Below, in pieces: positions 25,900-34,854 of a stretch of DNA of 64,000 bases (the stretch's first letter is position 1; each line of letters starts with the position of its first letter). Position numbers and translations under genes: made by a program. The notes beneath the pieces were generated by a model. That model was not told the DNA's origin, made no database searches, and saw only the letters and a program-made list of their open reading frames with translations. The stretch comes from Sphaerisporangium siamense (GTDB taxonomy: Bacteria > Actinomycetota > Actinomycetes > Streptosporangiales > Streptosporangiaceae), in the NCBI RefSeq assembly GCF_014205275.1, contig NZ_JACHND010000001.1, positions 4,092,001-4,156,000 of the forward strand. The letters are read 5' to 3'.

Positions 25900-26435
25900 T
25901 GGACCTGAAGATCGATGACATCCTCGGGAAGCTGCAGCTGCCGGAGAAGAGCGTCCCGCTGTGCCTGCGCGCTGACCTGCAGGCCCGCTTCGACACCCTG
26001 GAGCGGGACCTGCGGGCGGCGCAGCGCGCACCCGAGCAGGACTCCCTGGCCGGCAGCGGCGCCACCGCGCGGGAGATCGCCAACCAGATCGAGGCGATCC
26101 GGACGGAGATGCAGGCCCACACCGTCGCCTTCCTGCTGAGGGCCTTGCCCAACAAGGAGTGGTCCGACCTTCTCAAGCAGCACCCACCCCGCAAGGGCAA
26201 CCAGGGCGACCTCGTCTCGGACTACAACACCGAGACCTTCCCCGTCGCGGCGCTGGCGGCGTGCTGCAAGTCGCCCAAGATGACCGAAGACCAAGCGGGG
26301 CAGCTGGTGGATGCGATCACCAACGGCCAGTGGTCCCGGCTCACCATGGCGATCGGCGAGCTGAACAACGGCGGTGGGGACATCCCTTTCTCCGTCGCCG
26401 CATCCGCGCTGGCGGGCGGCACGCCGACGAGCTAA
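25899..26435 (+). CDS. Tail assembly chaperone (short form)
   Basis: A 178-residue helical protein, the gpG-like chaperone. Its ATG overlaps the tail tube stop. Near its end, C CCT TTC at 26384-26390 is a canonical slippery heptamer in the right frame; a -1 shift there gives the long form with the next frame. Chaperones of this class coat the tape measure during tail assembly. The pattern fits siphoviruses in general. Confidence 0.8.
   Translation: MDLKIDDILGKLQLPEKSVPLCLRADLQARFDTLERDLRAAQRAPEQDSLAGSGATAREIANQIEAIRTEMQAHTVAFLLRALPNKEWSDLLKQHPPRKGNQGDLVSDYNTETFPVAALAACCKSPKMTEDQAGQLVDAITNGQWSRLTMAIGELNNGGGDIPFSVAASALAGGTPTS
26384..26390 (+). promoter_or_regulatory. Slippery heptamer for tail chaperone frameshift
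   Basis: C CCT TTC in the zero frame of the chaperone, 43 bases before its stop. CCGC/GCGG pairs within 26400-26420 could form a small downstream stem. Confidence 0.7.
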
Positions 26436-26791
26436 CCCTGGCCGCCTACTACCGGATTCCGCGGTCCAAGCTGCTGGGCCGCGAGCCGGTGGAGACGACG
26501 ACCTACCACTACGACGAGCAGGGCCGGCTCACCCACACGGTGACCCTTCGGGAGCCGGAGTGGCTGGAGGATGACGTCGCGTGGGCGTTGGCGTGGAAGC
26601 AGGAGCAGGCCGGTCTGTGCCCGGGGTGCAAGCTGCCGTTGGAGGAGACGACCGACCCGGCCAACGACGGACGCTACCGGGTGCCTCCGGCAACTCGGTG
26701 CTTTGCGTGCACTCCGCTAGCCGAGGCGCATAAGGAGTATGCCGCCTCAGCCCCAGGGGTACTGCTGCACGCGGAAAAGGACGAGGAATAA
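26390..26791 (+). CDS. Tail assembly chaperone, frameshift extension (gpGT-like)
   Basis: The -1 frame after the slippery site 26384-26390 gives 133 residues joined to the first 164 of the short form. The extension contains IPRSKLLGREPVETT, WLEDDVAWALAWKQEQAGLC and a zinc-like pair set CPGCKLPLEETTD ... RCFACTPL. This Cys-rich extension is common in actinophage chaperones. There is no good independent start, which supports expression by frameshift. Confidence 0.75.
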   Translation, partial: LRRRIRAGGRHADELTLAAYYRIPRSKLLGREPVETTTYHYDEQGRLTHTVTLREPEWLEDDVAWALAWKQEQAGLCPGCKLPLEETTDPANDGRYRVPPATRCFACTPLAEAHKEYAASAPGVLLHAEKDEE

Positions 26792-26796
26792 GACGG

Positions 26797-27333
26797 CTAC
26801 TCGGCGCAAGCCAGGATTTCCTCTTGCGTTTCGGCCCCCTGAAGGCATTCCACGGTCTTCTGATTATTGTCGCTGACCTGGTTAACCGTGTTGTTGAACT
26901 CGTTCACGGCGGTGAAGGTGACGCGGGCGCCGTTGAACGCGGCGATCAAGGCCAGGAGGCTGAGGAAGACCGCGATGTTGGTCGTGCGGCTGTTGTTGGC
27001 GGTGCCGCGGCGCACACGTCCCATGCCGGCGATGCCCAGGGCCATGGCGATGATGGCCAGCGGCCCGCCGATGACGAAGGCGATGGGGACGATACCGCAC
27101 AGTAGGCCGATAATCGCGCAGATCATCGCGGCTAAGCCCAGGCCGTTGCGGGGTTCGGGCATGGCCATGGGCATAGGCATGGGGTGCTGGTAGCCGTACG
27201 GCGGCTGCGCAGGGTGGGGATGGCCGGGCGGCGGCCCGTACTGCTGAGGGTGGCCGTACTGCTGCGGCGGACCGTAGGACTGCGGCGGGTAGGGCGGCTG
27301 GCCATGGCCGTAGGGCTGCTGATTCATCGGCAC
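26797..27333 (-). CDS. DUF4190-like membrane protein, moron in the tail operon
   Basis: A 178-residue protein. The N-terminal 50 residues are a Pro/Gly/Gln/Tyr-rich tail with repeated PQQYG and YGPP units. Two membrane helices follow (LGLAAMICAIIGLLCGIVPI and IGGPLAIIAMALGIAGMG), then a third after RTTNIAVFLS. This is the DUF4190-type layout common in actinobacterial hosts. It is coded against the tail operon between the chaperone and the tape measure, so it is probably a moron. The function is unknown. Confidence 0.75.
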   Translation of the reverse strand: MPMNQQPYGHGQPPYPPQSYGPPQQYGHPQQYGPPPGHPHPAQPPYGYQHPMPMPMAMPEPRNGLGLAAMICAIIGLLCGIVPIAFVIGGPLAIIAMALGIAGMGRVRRGTANNSRTTNIAVFLSLLALIAAFNGARVTFTAVNEFNNTVNQVSDNNQKTVECLQGAETQEEILACAE

Positions 27334-27465
27334 TCCTGATCAACATGGCGCGCGCGGCGCTTCCAGTCCCCCGACCGGTCTCGATGATGACGGCCATCTC
27401 GCTCACGCGGTTGTCAATCGTCGCAAGTCGTTATGCGGTGATTTCTGGGGCGGGGGTGGTCCGCC

Positions 27466-30400
27466 TTGGCCGACCGCACGATCACCACCCGCCTCCGCTT
27501 GGATGTCTCCCAGTTCGTCGCCGGGGAGAGCAAGGCCAAGGGCAGCCTCAACAACCTGAACCGGCAGTTCGCCGAGACCGCGGGCGCGGCCGAGGGGTTC
27601 CGTAAGAAGCTCGAGGCGTCGTTCAAGCGGCTGCCGGACATCAAGATCACGGCGGATTCTCTTCCGGCCGAGGTCAAGCTGGCCGAGCTGCGCGCCAGGA
27701 TGCAGACGCTGGCGGCGCAGAAGATCGGCGTGGACATCGACGCCAGCGCGGCGCTGGTGCAGATGGCCGCCATCCAGGCCGAGCTGCAGGAGCTCGAGGG
27801 CCAGACCTCGTTCGAGGTCCGGGCCGACGTCGGCAAGGCCCTGGCCGACATCGAGTCGGTGATCCGCGAGGTCCAGCGGCTCGACAACAGCGCGGTGCAG
27901 GTCCCCGTCGAGGTGGAGATCCGCGGCGGCGCCTTCGCTGAGCGGCTGCGCGCCCAGGTCGATGCGGCCGCCCGGTCCCTGCCGAAGATCCCGCTCGACG
28001 CCGACTCCACCCCGGCGCAGCGGCAGGTCGCCGACCTGCGGGCGCGCCTGGAGTCACTGGGCAGCAAGCGGGTCGGGATCGACATCGACGCCGCGAGTGC
28101 GATCGCGCAGGTGCGGTCCATCGAGTCTGAGCTGTCCCGGATCGACGGCGACTCGGCCACCATCGACATCCGCGCGGACGCGGCCTCGGCGGCGGCCGCG
28201 CTGGCGGTGATCAGCGGCGAGGTGTCCCGGCTGGACGGCCGTACCGCTAACGCGCGCGTCAACGTGGACATCGCCGGTGCGCTGGCCGCGATCGGGACGG
28301 TGGCCGCCGCGCTGGCTGGGCTTGCCGCGGTGCCTGCGCTGGCGTCGGTGGGGTTCGCCGCCGCCGGGCTGGGCGCGGCGTTCGGCGCGGCGGGCGTCGG
28401 CGCGGCCTCTTTCGCCGCAGTGGCGGTGCCGTCGCTGGGCCGGGTCAACGAGGCGCTGAAGGAGCAGGAGTCCGCGAGCCGGTCGGCTGGCGGGGCGGGC
28501 AAGAGCTTGGCGGCGTCCCAGGCCGAGGCCGCGGCTCGGGCGTTGCAACTGGCCGAGGCGCAGAACCGGGTGCGGGATGCGGCTGTCGCCGTGGTGCAGG
28601 CCAAGCGCGCTCTGCGGTCGGCGATCGATGACGTGACGCGGGCCCAGGAGGATGAGCGCCGCGCGTCCGATGATCTTGCACGGGCGGTTGAGGACGGCGC
28701 CCGCCGGCACGCTGAGGCGCTTAGGCAGGTCGAGGACGGCGAGCGCGCCGTCCGCGACGCACAGGCCGATGCGCTGCGCGCGCAGGAAGCTCTGAACGAC
28801 GCCCGTCGTGAAGAGGAGCGCAGCCTCCAGGACCTGGGCAACCGGCTGATCGACACTCGACTTGACCAGCGGCAGGCCGCGGTCGACCTGCAGGACGCGG
28901 AAGCGCGGCTGAACGCGACCCGGGCCGATCCGCGAGCGACGCCCAAGGACATCGAGCGCGCGGAGATCGCCTACGAGCGTGCCAAGCAGCGCGTCACCGA
29001 GCTGCAGATCTCCATCGAGCGGCTTCAGCAGGAGCAGAGCGAGGCCGACAAGAACGGCGTCGAGGGCTCCGACCGCGTCAAGAACGCAAAAGACGCCCTT
29101 GAGCAGGCAAATCGCCGTATAGAGGAATCCGAGCGGGCTCTGGCGGAAACCAGGGCAAATGTCGCTCGCGTTGATGAGGAAAGCGCACGCCGTGTAGCCG
29201 ACTCGCAACGGCAGGTTGCTGAGTCGCATCGGCGTGTAGCCGACGCCCAGGCCAAGGTGATCGACTCCCAGGAGCGGCTCGTCCGGAGCCAGCGCGACGC
29301 CGAGATGGCGGCCCGCCGGCTCAAGGTCGAGCAACTGCAGGCCAAGGCCGCCATGGAGCAGACCGGCGGTTCGGCAGGCGGAGCGATCACCAAGATGTCG
29401 CAGCTGTCCAAGGCCGAGAAGGAGCTGGCCAAGGACATGGCCGCCTTCAAGACGACCTACGAGGACTGGCAGAAGAGCCTCCAGCCGGACGTCTTCCCGG
29501 TCATCTCCGGCGGCCTGGACCTCATCGCCGATGCCCTGCCGAAGCTGAACCCGCTGGTCAGGGGCGCAGCGGCCGGGTTCACCTTGCTGGAGAAGCGTGC
29601 CGGCGAGGCGTTGAAGGATCCCTTCTGGGATGAGTTCATCCGCCGGCTCAGCGCCGAGATCCCGGGGGCGATCGACGATTTCGGTGCCGCTGCGTTGAAT
29701 GTCGGCAAGGGCGCCGCCGGGATGATCCAGGCGTTCCTCCCCTACGCAGGTGACCTGACCGATTGGGTAGTCGGCATCACCAAGCGGTTCGCCGACTGGG
29801 GGACCAACCTGGAGACCAGCCCGGGCTTCAAGGCGTTCGTGGCCTACGCCCAGGCGAACCTGCCCAAGGTGCAGAAGATCGTCGAGAACATCGGCACCGC
29901 CGTGGCGAAGATCCTCCAGGCGGCGGCCGCGCCCGGGCAGGGGGCCCTGGACTTCCTGGTCGGCCTGTCTCAGAAGCTGGCCGAGCTGTCGCCGGACCAG
30001 ATTCAGGCCATCGCCGGCGGTATCGGGGCGATCTTCACGGCGGCCAAGCTCGGTACGACGATCAAGCTCGGCGGCTTCCTCGTCCTGGCCGACGTACTGT
30101 CCGAGATGAGCCCGGGCCAGATCCAGGCGCTGGCTGGGGCCATCGTCGCGGTCATGCTCGCGGTCAAGGGCTACCAGACCGCGACCGATGCCATCGAGTT
30201 CTTTCAAGGGCTGCGCGGCGAGGTCGGCAAGGCCGGCGATGCCGCCGGCGCCGCCCGCGGGAAGTTCTCCGGCCTCGGAGGAGTCCTGCAGGGCGCGGGG
30301 ATCGCCGCCGGCATAACCGCCATCGCCGCGGGCGTGGGCCTGCTCGACGACAAGTTGTCGGGGCTGAGTCCCAACATGTCGAACCTGACCCGGCACCTCG

Positions 30401-32646
30401 GCGACTGGGTCAAGGGCGGCAAACCGGCCGCTGATGTCCTCGATCAGATCCAGGGCAAGATCAGCATTCTGGACCCGCGCGGGCTGCAGGGCATCGGCGA
30501 TGTCGTGCAGCGGATGAGCAGCGGGCATTGGTGGGACGAGCTCGACACCCAGATGGCCGGCTTCGCCAACACGCTCGGGGGGAAGATCGGCGTCACGCTG
30601 GATCACGGCACGAAGCGGGTCCAGAACCTCGACCAGGCCATGGCCAGCATGGTGGCCTCGGGCAACCCGCAGGAAGCGGCGAAGCTCTTCGACGCCATCA
30701 CCAAGCAGGCGCAGAACGCCGGCACCCCCCTGAACCGGCTGAAGGACCTGTTCCCGCAGTACACCGACGCCGTTGGGAAGTCGGTCCAGCCGACCAACGA
30801 AGCCGGCAGCGCGATCGATACGGCCAAGCAGAAGCTCGACGGCTTCAATACCTCCCTGTCGACCTTCTCAGGCCGGACGGATGCCTTTACCGCGCTGCAG
30901 AACATGCGCCAGGCATACAACGACGCCCGGGACGCCATCGACGCCGCCAACGGCAAGCTGGACATTAACGCCCAGATGACCGATAAGCAGCGCGACGCGG
31001 TGATCCGGGCCCGTGACATGTTCGTCGGCTACCTGGAGAGGGTCCGCGACGGCGCCGATGCTCAGGCCAAGCTGTCGGGGAAGACCACTGACGCCACGCG
31101 CACGGTCCTTGAGCAGCTTCCCAAGCTCAGCGACCTGGCCGGGTCGAACAAGGAAGCCCGCGCCCAGGTTCTGCTGCTGGCCGATGCCTATGGAATTTCC
31201 CGCAGTGACGCGCTCAAAGCGATGGAGGGCGGCAAGAAACTCAAGGAGGTCTTGGACAAGCTGAAGTCGAAGCAGATTCGCATCGACATGGAAACCAAGG
31301 CTGCGGAGGAAAAGCTTAAGAAGCTGTATGACTGGCAGCTGAAAATCCTCGGAGTGAATACTAAGCTGCCCGAGACCATCGCGGCGCCGAAGACCAAGAC
31401 CAAGGCCGACGGCGGCGTGAGTTTCAACCCATACGCTGCGGGCGGCATCGCCTATTTCGCATCCGGCGCGGAGAATCACATCGCGCAGATCGCCCCGGCC
31501 GGGGCGATGCGTGTGTGGGCCGAGCCGGAGACCGGAGGCGAGAGCTACATCCCGCTGGCGCCCAGCAAGCGGGAGCGCAGCACGCAGATCCTCGCGGCGA
31601 CCGCCCAGATCATGGGCTACCAGCTCATGCCCGCGGGCAAGCTCGCGCTGATCGCCATGGCCGCCGGCGGGCTGGTCGCCGGCCAGAGGACGCCGGTGCT
31701 GTCCACCGGCCCGGCGACCGGCGGGCTGACGGTGAGCATCGACAATCTCGGCCAGATGACGGCCAGCCTGGATGCGGTGAACGCCGGGCTCAACGAGCAG
31801 CTCGCCGGAGCCACCGGCGTGCTTACCTCCACCATCAGCGAGACCGGCACCCTGACCAAGACCATCTCCTCGGCGGGGCAGGCGGCAGGCAAGGTGGCCA
31901 CCACCACCGGCCAGGCCGCCACCACCACGGCCTCGGGCACGGCGAAACTGACCACGGCGATCACCTCCCTGACCAAAGCGATCACGAGCCTGACCGCCGC
32001 GGTGAACAAGGCCGGGTCGCTGGCCGGCGGCGGGGCGGGCAGCAAGGCGCCCGCGAAGAAGACCACCGCCACCAAGAAGCCCGCGGCCCGCACTGACCCG
32101 AACGATGTCACCTACGACCGGGGCCCGACCAGGAAGAACAACACGGGCACGCTGACCGCGGAGCTGCCCCCCAAGCCGTCCAACCAGGTCGAACCTTACG
32201 GCGGCAGCGGCGATGGCAGCGGGTCGATCGTGGGGGCCGCGGCGTACGCCGGGGCGTTGGCCGGGGTCGGCGGCGCGGCGGGGCTGATCGGCGCGTCGGC
32301 GGGCCGGGCGTTCGGTTCGGTCATGGCGGGATCGGCGGCGCAGGTGGCACGGTCGCTGCCGCTGAACGGCACCGGCTCGGGCGGCACCCAGGCCCGGTCG
32401 GCGCAACGGTCCGCGCCGCAGATGGGCGGTGGCGGCGCATCCTACTCCGGGGTGTACGGGGCTGGGGCGGCGCAGAGCGGATCGCTGGCAGGGCGGCTGG
32501 CGCACGACGCCGCGACGGGCACGGCTGGTTCAGCCAAGTCGAGCAGCGGCCGAGACGGGCCGTTGATCGAGAACTTCTACGCCGCGCCGAACAGCTCGCC
32601 TCGGCAGCTCGCCGAGGAGCTGAACTTCCTGCAGCGTCGCCGGTGA
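27466..32646 (+). CDS. Tape measure protein
   Basis: A 1,726-residue protein, start TTG 27466 after a G-rich stretch. The N-terminal part has repeated RLRLDVSQF/AELRARMQTL/VGIDIDA-type units. An Ala/Gly-rich hydrophobic stretch lies near 260-330. Long coiled coils follow at about 340-640 (EDGERAVRDAQADALRAQEA). Membrane-like segments near 880-960 (FTAAKLGTTIKLGGFLVLAD) come next, and the end is Gly/Thr/Lys-rich. It sets tail length; at roughly 1.5 angstrom per residue the tail would be near 260 nm. A short stretch near 29,100-29,260 looks lower in G+C. Confidence 0.93.
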   Translation: MADRTITTRLRLDVSQFVAGESKAKGSLNNLNRQFAETAGAAEGFRKKLEASFKRLPDIKITADSLPAEVKLAELRARMQTLAAQKIGVDIDASAALVQMAAIQAELQELEGQTSFEVRADVGKALADIESVIREVQRLDNSAVQVPVEVEIRGGAFAERLRAQVDAAARSLPKIPLDADSTPAQRQVADLRARLESLGSKRVGIDIDAASAIAQVRSIESELSRIDGDSATIDIRADAASAAAALAVISGEVSRLDGRTANARVNVDIAGALAAIGTVAAALAGLAAVPALASVGFAAAGLGAAFGAAGVGAASFAAVAVPSLGRVNEALKEQESASRSAGGAGKSLAASQAEAAARALQLAEAQNRVRDAAVAVVQAKRALRSAIDDVTRAQEDERRASDDLARAVEDGARRHAEALRQVEDGERAVRDAQADALRAQEALNDARREEERSLQDLGNRLIDTRLDQRQAAVDLQDAEARLNATRADPRATPKDIERAEIAYERAKQRVTELQISIERLQQEQSEADKNGVEGSDRVKNAKDALEQANRRIEESERALAETRANVARVDEESARRVADSQRQVAESHRRVADAQAKVIDSQERLVRSQRDAEMAARRLKVEQLQAKAAMEQTGGSAGGAITKMSQLSKAEKELAKDMAAFKTTYEDWQKSLQPDVFPVISGGLDLIADALPKLNPLVRGAAAGFTLLEKRAGEALKDPFWDEFIRRLSAEIPGAIDDFGAAALNVGKGAAGMIQAFLPYAGDLTDWVVGITKRFADWGTNLETSPGFKAFVAYAQANLPKVQKIVENIGTAVAKILQAAAAPGQGALDFLVGLSQKLAELSPDQIQAIAGGIGAIFTAAKLGTTIKLGGFLVLADVLSEMSPGQIQALAGAIVAVMLAVKGYQTATDAIEFFQGLRGEVGKAGDAAGAARGKFSGLGGVLQGAGIAAGITAIAAGVGLLDDKLSGLSPNMSNLTRHLGDWVKGGKPAADVLDQIQGKISILDPRGLQGIGDVVQRMSSGHWWDELDTQMAGFANTLGGKIGVTLDHGTKRVQNLDQAMASMVASGNPQEAAKLFDAITKQAQNAGTPLNRLKDLFPQYTDAVGKSVQPTNEAGSAIDTAKQKLDGFNTSLSTFSGRTDAFTALQNMRQAYNDARDAIDAANGKLDINAQMTDKQRDAVIRARDMFVGYLERVRDGADAQAKLSGKTTDATRTVLEQLPKLSDLAGSNKEARAQVLLLADAYGISRSDALKAMEGGKKLKEVLDKLKSKQIRIDMETKAAEEKLKKLYDWQLKILGVNTKLPETIAAPKTKTKADGGVSFNPYAAGGIAYFASGAENHIAQIAPAGAMRVWAEPETGGESYIPLAPSKRERSTQILAATAQIMGYQLMPAGKLALIAMAAGGLVAGQRTPVLSTGPATGGLTVSIDNLGQMTASLDAVNAGLNEQLAGATGVLTSTISETGTLTKTISSAGQAAGKVATTTGQAATTTASGTAKLTTAITSLTKAITSLTAAVNKAGSLAGGGAGSKAPAKKTTATKKPAARTDPNDVTYDRGPTRKNNTGTLTAELPPKPSNQVEPYGGSGDGSGSIVGAAAYAGALAGVGGAAGLIGASAGRAFGSVMAGSAAQVARSLPLNGTGSGGTQARSAQRSAPQMGGGGASYSGVYGAGAAQSGSLAGRLAHDAATGTAGSAKSSSGRDGPLIENFYAAPNSSPRQLAEELNFLQRRR

Positions 32647-32702
32647 CCCGCCCGGCCGGCGGTGCTGCTCATCCACCCATTTTGTGATCTTGGGGGTTTC
32701 GC

Positions 32703-32927
32703 ATGCCCAGACCCGATCCCGACGAGCCGGGTATCACCTACGGCGAGAAGCTGCGCCGCAAGGGCCTGCAGATCCGCCCGCGCGGCTGGACCGACGCCAC
32801 CCGTGACCAGCACGCCTTCGGCCGGCGCGCTGATGGGGTGCGGTGGAAGCGCACCCGCGACCAGCTCGGCCACGACACCACCGAGCACGCCGACGACCGC
32901 GTCGATGTGCAGATCAACCTGCGCTGA
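32703..32927 (+). CDS. Small tail-region protein, unknown
   Basis: A 74-residue charged protein (ITYGEKLRRKGLQIRPRGWT...VDVQINLR). The ATG is the end of a TTTCGCATG motif. It is probably a minor virion or assembly protein by position. No family recognised. Confidence 0.6.
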   Translation: MPRPDPDEPGITYGEKLRRKGLQIRPRGWTDATRDQHAFGRRADGVRWKRTRDQLGHDTTEHADDRVDVQINLR

Positions 32928-32936
32928 GGGGGCCGG

Positions 32937-33404
32937 GTGGCTATCACCACAGAGGGCTGGTTCGTCGACACCCAAGTCAAGATCGCGACGAACGCGATCG
33001 CCCTCAACCTGGGCGACACCACGCCGGGCATGTTCAAGTTCGCCCTGTTCCTCGACACCATCACCCCCAACTTCTCGCAGGCCAACCCCGCCTACGGCAG
33101 TGCGCCGTTCAACAGCGGAGAGGCCTCGGGCGCGGGCTACACCGCCGAGGGCATCGCGCTGAGCGGGGTGGTCTACGAGGAACACCCCTCAGCGGCCGGG
33201 TGGGTGCGCTGGGACTTCAACAACCTGTCCTGGGCGGGGTCCACCATCACCGGCGCCAAGGCCGGTCTGATCCACGTGCCGAGCCTGTCGTACCGGGCCG
33301 TGCTGCTGCGCACCTTCGGCCAGGCCTACTCCACCAACGACGGCACCTTCGGCATCAACCTGCCGAGCGACGGCGTCGCCAAGTCTCGGGTCATCACGGC
33401 CTGA
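32937..33404 (+). CDS. Virion structural protein, unknown
   Basis: A 155-residue protein, GTG start after GGGGGCC. WFVDTQVKIATNAIALNLGD and a beta-rich body suggest a minor tail protein. Proteins of this type sit between tape measure and distal tail genes in actinophages. Confidence 0.6.
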   Translation: MAITTEGWFVDTQVKIATNAIALNLGDTTPGMFKFALFLDTITPNFSQANPAYGSAPFNSGEASGAGYTAEGIALSGVVYEEHPSAAGWVRWDFNNLSWAGSTITGAKAGLIHVPSLSYRAVLLRTFGQAYSTNDGTFGINLPSDGVAKSRVITA

Positions 33405-33424
33405 CGGGTCCCGGCAACGACCTC

Positions 33425-33452
33425 ACCCCTGCCCCTGTAGGGCAGGGGTTTC
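33425..33452 (+). terminator. Stem-loop terminator
   Basis: Perfect stem CCCCTGCCC/GGGCAGGGG (33426-33434 and 33440-33448) with a five-base loop and an added A-T pair, followed by TTTCGCATG. Confidence 0.75.
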
Positions 33453-33468
33453 GCATGAAAGGGGCCCG

Positions 33469-33927
33469 ATGGCCACCTATGCAATCGACACCAACGGCGA
33501 TATCGCCCTGTCGGCGGCGACTGCCAAAACGATCCTGAACGTGATCGCGGCCTCGGGTGGCCTGGTGAAGATCACCGAGCTGAGTGTCTCCTTCGATGGC
33601 ACCAGTTCCACCGCCGAACCGGTCACGGTCGAGCTGTGCGCCTCCACCCAGGCGGGCGCCGGCACCTCGACCTCCCACACCCCGCTCCAGGTGTCCGGCG
33701 CGACCCGGACCGTCAGCGCGACCGGCGCGCGCAACTACTCAGCGGAGCCGACCGTGCTGACCGTCCGCAAGCGGTGGCTGGTCCACCCCCAGGGCGGGCT
33801 GCTCGTGGTGCAGTTCCCGCTCAGCCGCGAGCCGCAACTGGCGGCCACCGGCGGCTGGGCGCTGCGCTGCACCGCCCCGGCGACCGTGAACGTGCAGGCC
33901 TACCTGGAATTCGCCGAGAACGAGTAG
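33469..33927 (+). CDS. Beta-rich virion protein
   Basis: A 152-residue protein with AAAGGGG before the ATG. ATAKTILNVIAASGGLVKIT followed by beta strands resembles small fibre or decoration proteins of phages. Not assigned further. Confidence 0.6.
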   Translation: MATYAIDTNGDIALSAATAKTILNVIAASGGLVKITELSVSFDGTSSTAEPVTVELCASTQAGAGTSTSHTPLQVSGATRTVSATGARNYSAEPTVLTVRKRWLVHPQGGLLVVQFPLSREPQLAATGGWALRCTAPATVNVQAYLEFAENE

Positions 33928-33939
33928 GAGAACCACCTG

Positions 33940-34164
33940 ATGGTGTACCTGTACTGGCGGTGGCCCGGCACGCACACCGACGCCGACGGGCGTCCGGTCA
34001 CCGAGCGGCGCGCGCCCTACGGCAGCCTGAGCGACGCACGCGGCCAAGCCGACCACGACCTCGCCCTGTGTAAGGCGTCCGACGACTATGCCGCGGCGCC
34101 GCTTCGAGTCCTGGACGACGGCGGCCGGGTGCTGTGGGAGGCCACGATCCCTGCGGGCAGGTAG
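33940..34164 (+). CDS. Small protein, unknown function
   Basis: A 74-residue protein (VYLYWRWPGTHTDADGRPVT ... ALCKASDDYAAAPLRVLDDG) with TAGGAGAA before the ATG. No family recognised. Confidence 0.5.
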   Translation: MVYLYWRWPGTHTDADGRPVTERRAPYGSLSDARGQADHDLALCKASDDYAAAPLRVLDDGGRVLWEATIPAGR

Positions 34165-34167
34165 CCG

Positions 34168-34839
34168 ATGATCGGTTTCGCGTCCTCGCCGAATGTCGCC
34201 GTGTCCGACACAAGCACCGTCGAGACGGCGCTGTTCTCCCCTCCCGCAGGTTCTTTGCTGGTGGCGGTGCTGATGTGCTTCGACACCGGCTCCAGGCCAC
34301 CAACCAACACCGGGACGGCCTTGACGTGGACACCTCGGATGCTCACCTCGGGGGTACGCATCTACACCGCCCCCAACAACACCGATCAGACGAACATCAA
34401 GGTGTCAGCCCCGTTCGACACCGAGCAGGGAGCCGTCAAGGTCCACGTCGCCACCGGTGTTGACCTCACAGTGCCCGTGGGAGCGACGGGGAGCGGCAGC
34501 ACCGCCACCAACAACGCGACCATCACCGCCTACACCAGCACCGTGGACGGATCCCGCGGTATCTGCGGCGCGGTCGAAGAGAACGCTCTGGGCACCCCCT
34601 CGAGCACTGACCAGGCGGAGCCCTGGAGTGTGAACCTCGGCCTCAAGGGTCTGTCGCTGCTCAAAGCCACCAACACCACACCGGTCGGCTCCACCGTCAC
34701 CTTCAACCTCGACGCGGCCGGCTCCTCTCCCGCCTCCTGGGAGTGGGCGGCGCTCGAACTTCTCCCCTCGCTCAGCCCCAGCCGCCCCATCCGGCTGATG
34801 AATGTCGGCCAAGCCGTCAAACGCGGCACCATCTGGTAG
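34168..34839 (+). CDS. Minor tail / fibre protein
   Basis: A 223-residue beta-rich protein starting MIGFASSPNVAVSDTSTVET. The middle is Thr/Ser/Asn-rich; the end, WEWAALELLPSLSPSRPIRL, closes a lectin-like sandwich pattern seen in phage minor tail proteins. The start lies four bases after the preceding stop. Confidence 0.6.
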   Translation: MIGFASSPNVAVSDTSTVETALFSPPAGSLLVAVLMCFDTGSRPPTNTGTALTWTPRMLTSGVRIYTAPNNTDQTNIKVSAPFDTEQGAVKVHVATGVDLTVPVGATGSGSTATNNATITAYTSTVDGSRGICGAVEENALGTPSSTDQAEPWSVNLGLKGLSLLKATNTTPVGSTVTFNLDAAGSSPASWEWAALELLPSLSPSRPIRLMNVGQAVKRGTIW

Positions 34840-34854
34840 CCGAGGGGAGCGTGC

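Noticed and set aside
28054-30606. 850-codon open frame on the minus strand
   Set aside because: It is the antisense shadow of the tape measure gene; the sense frame has clear protein features and the shadow has none.
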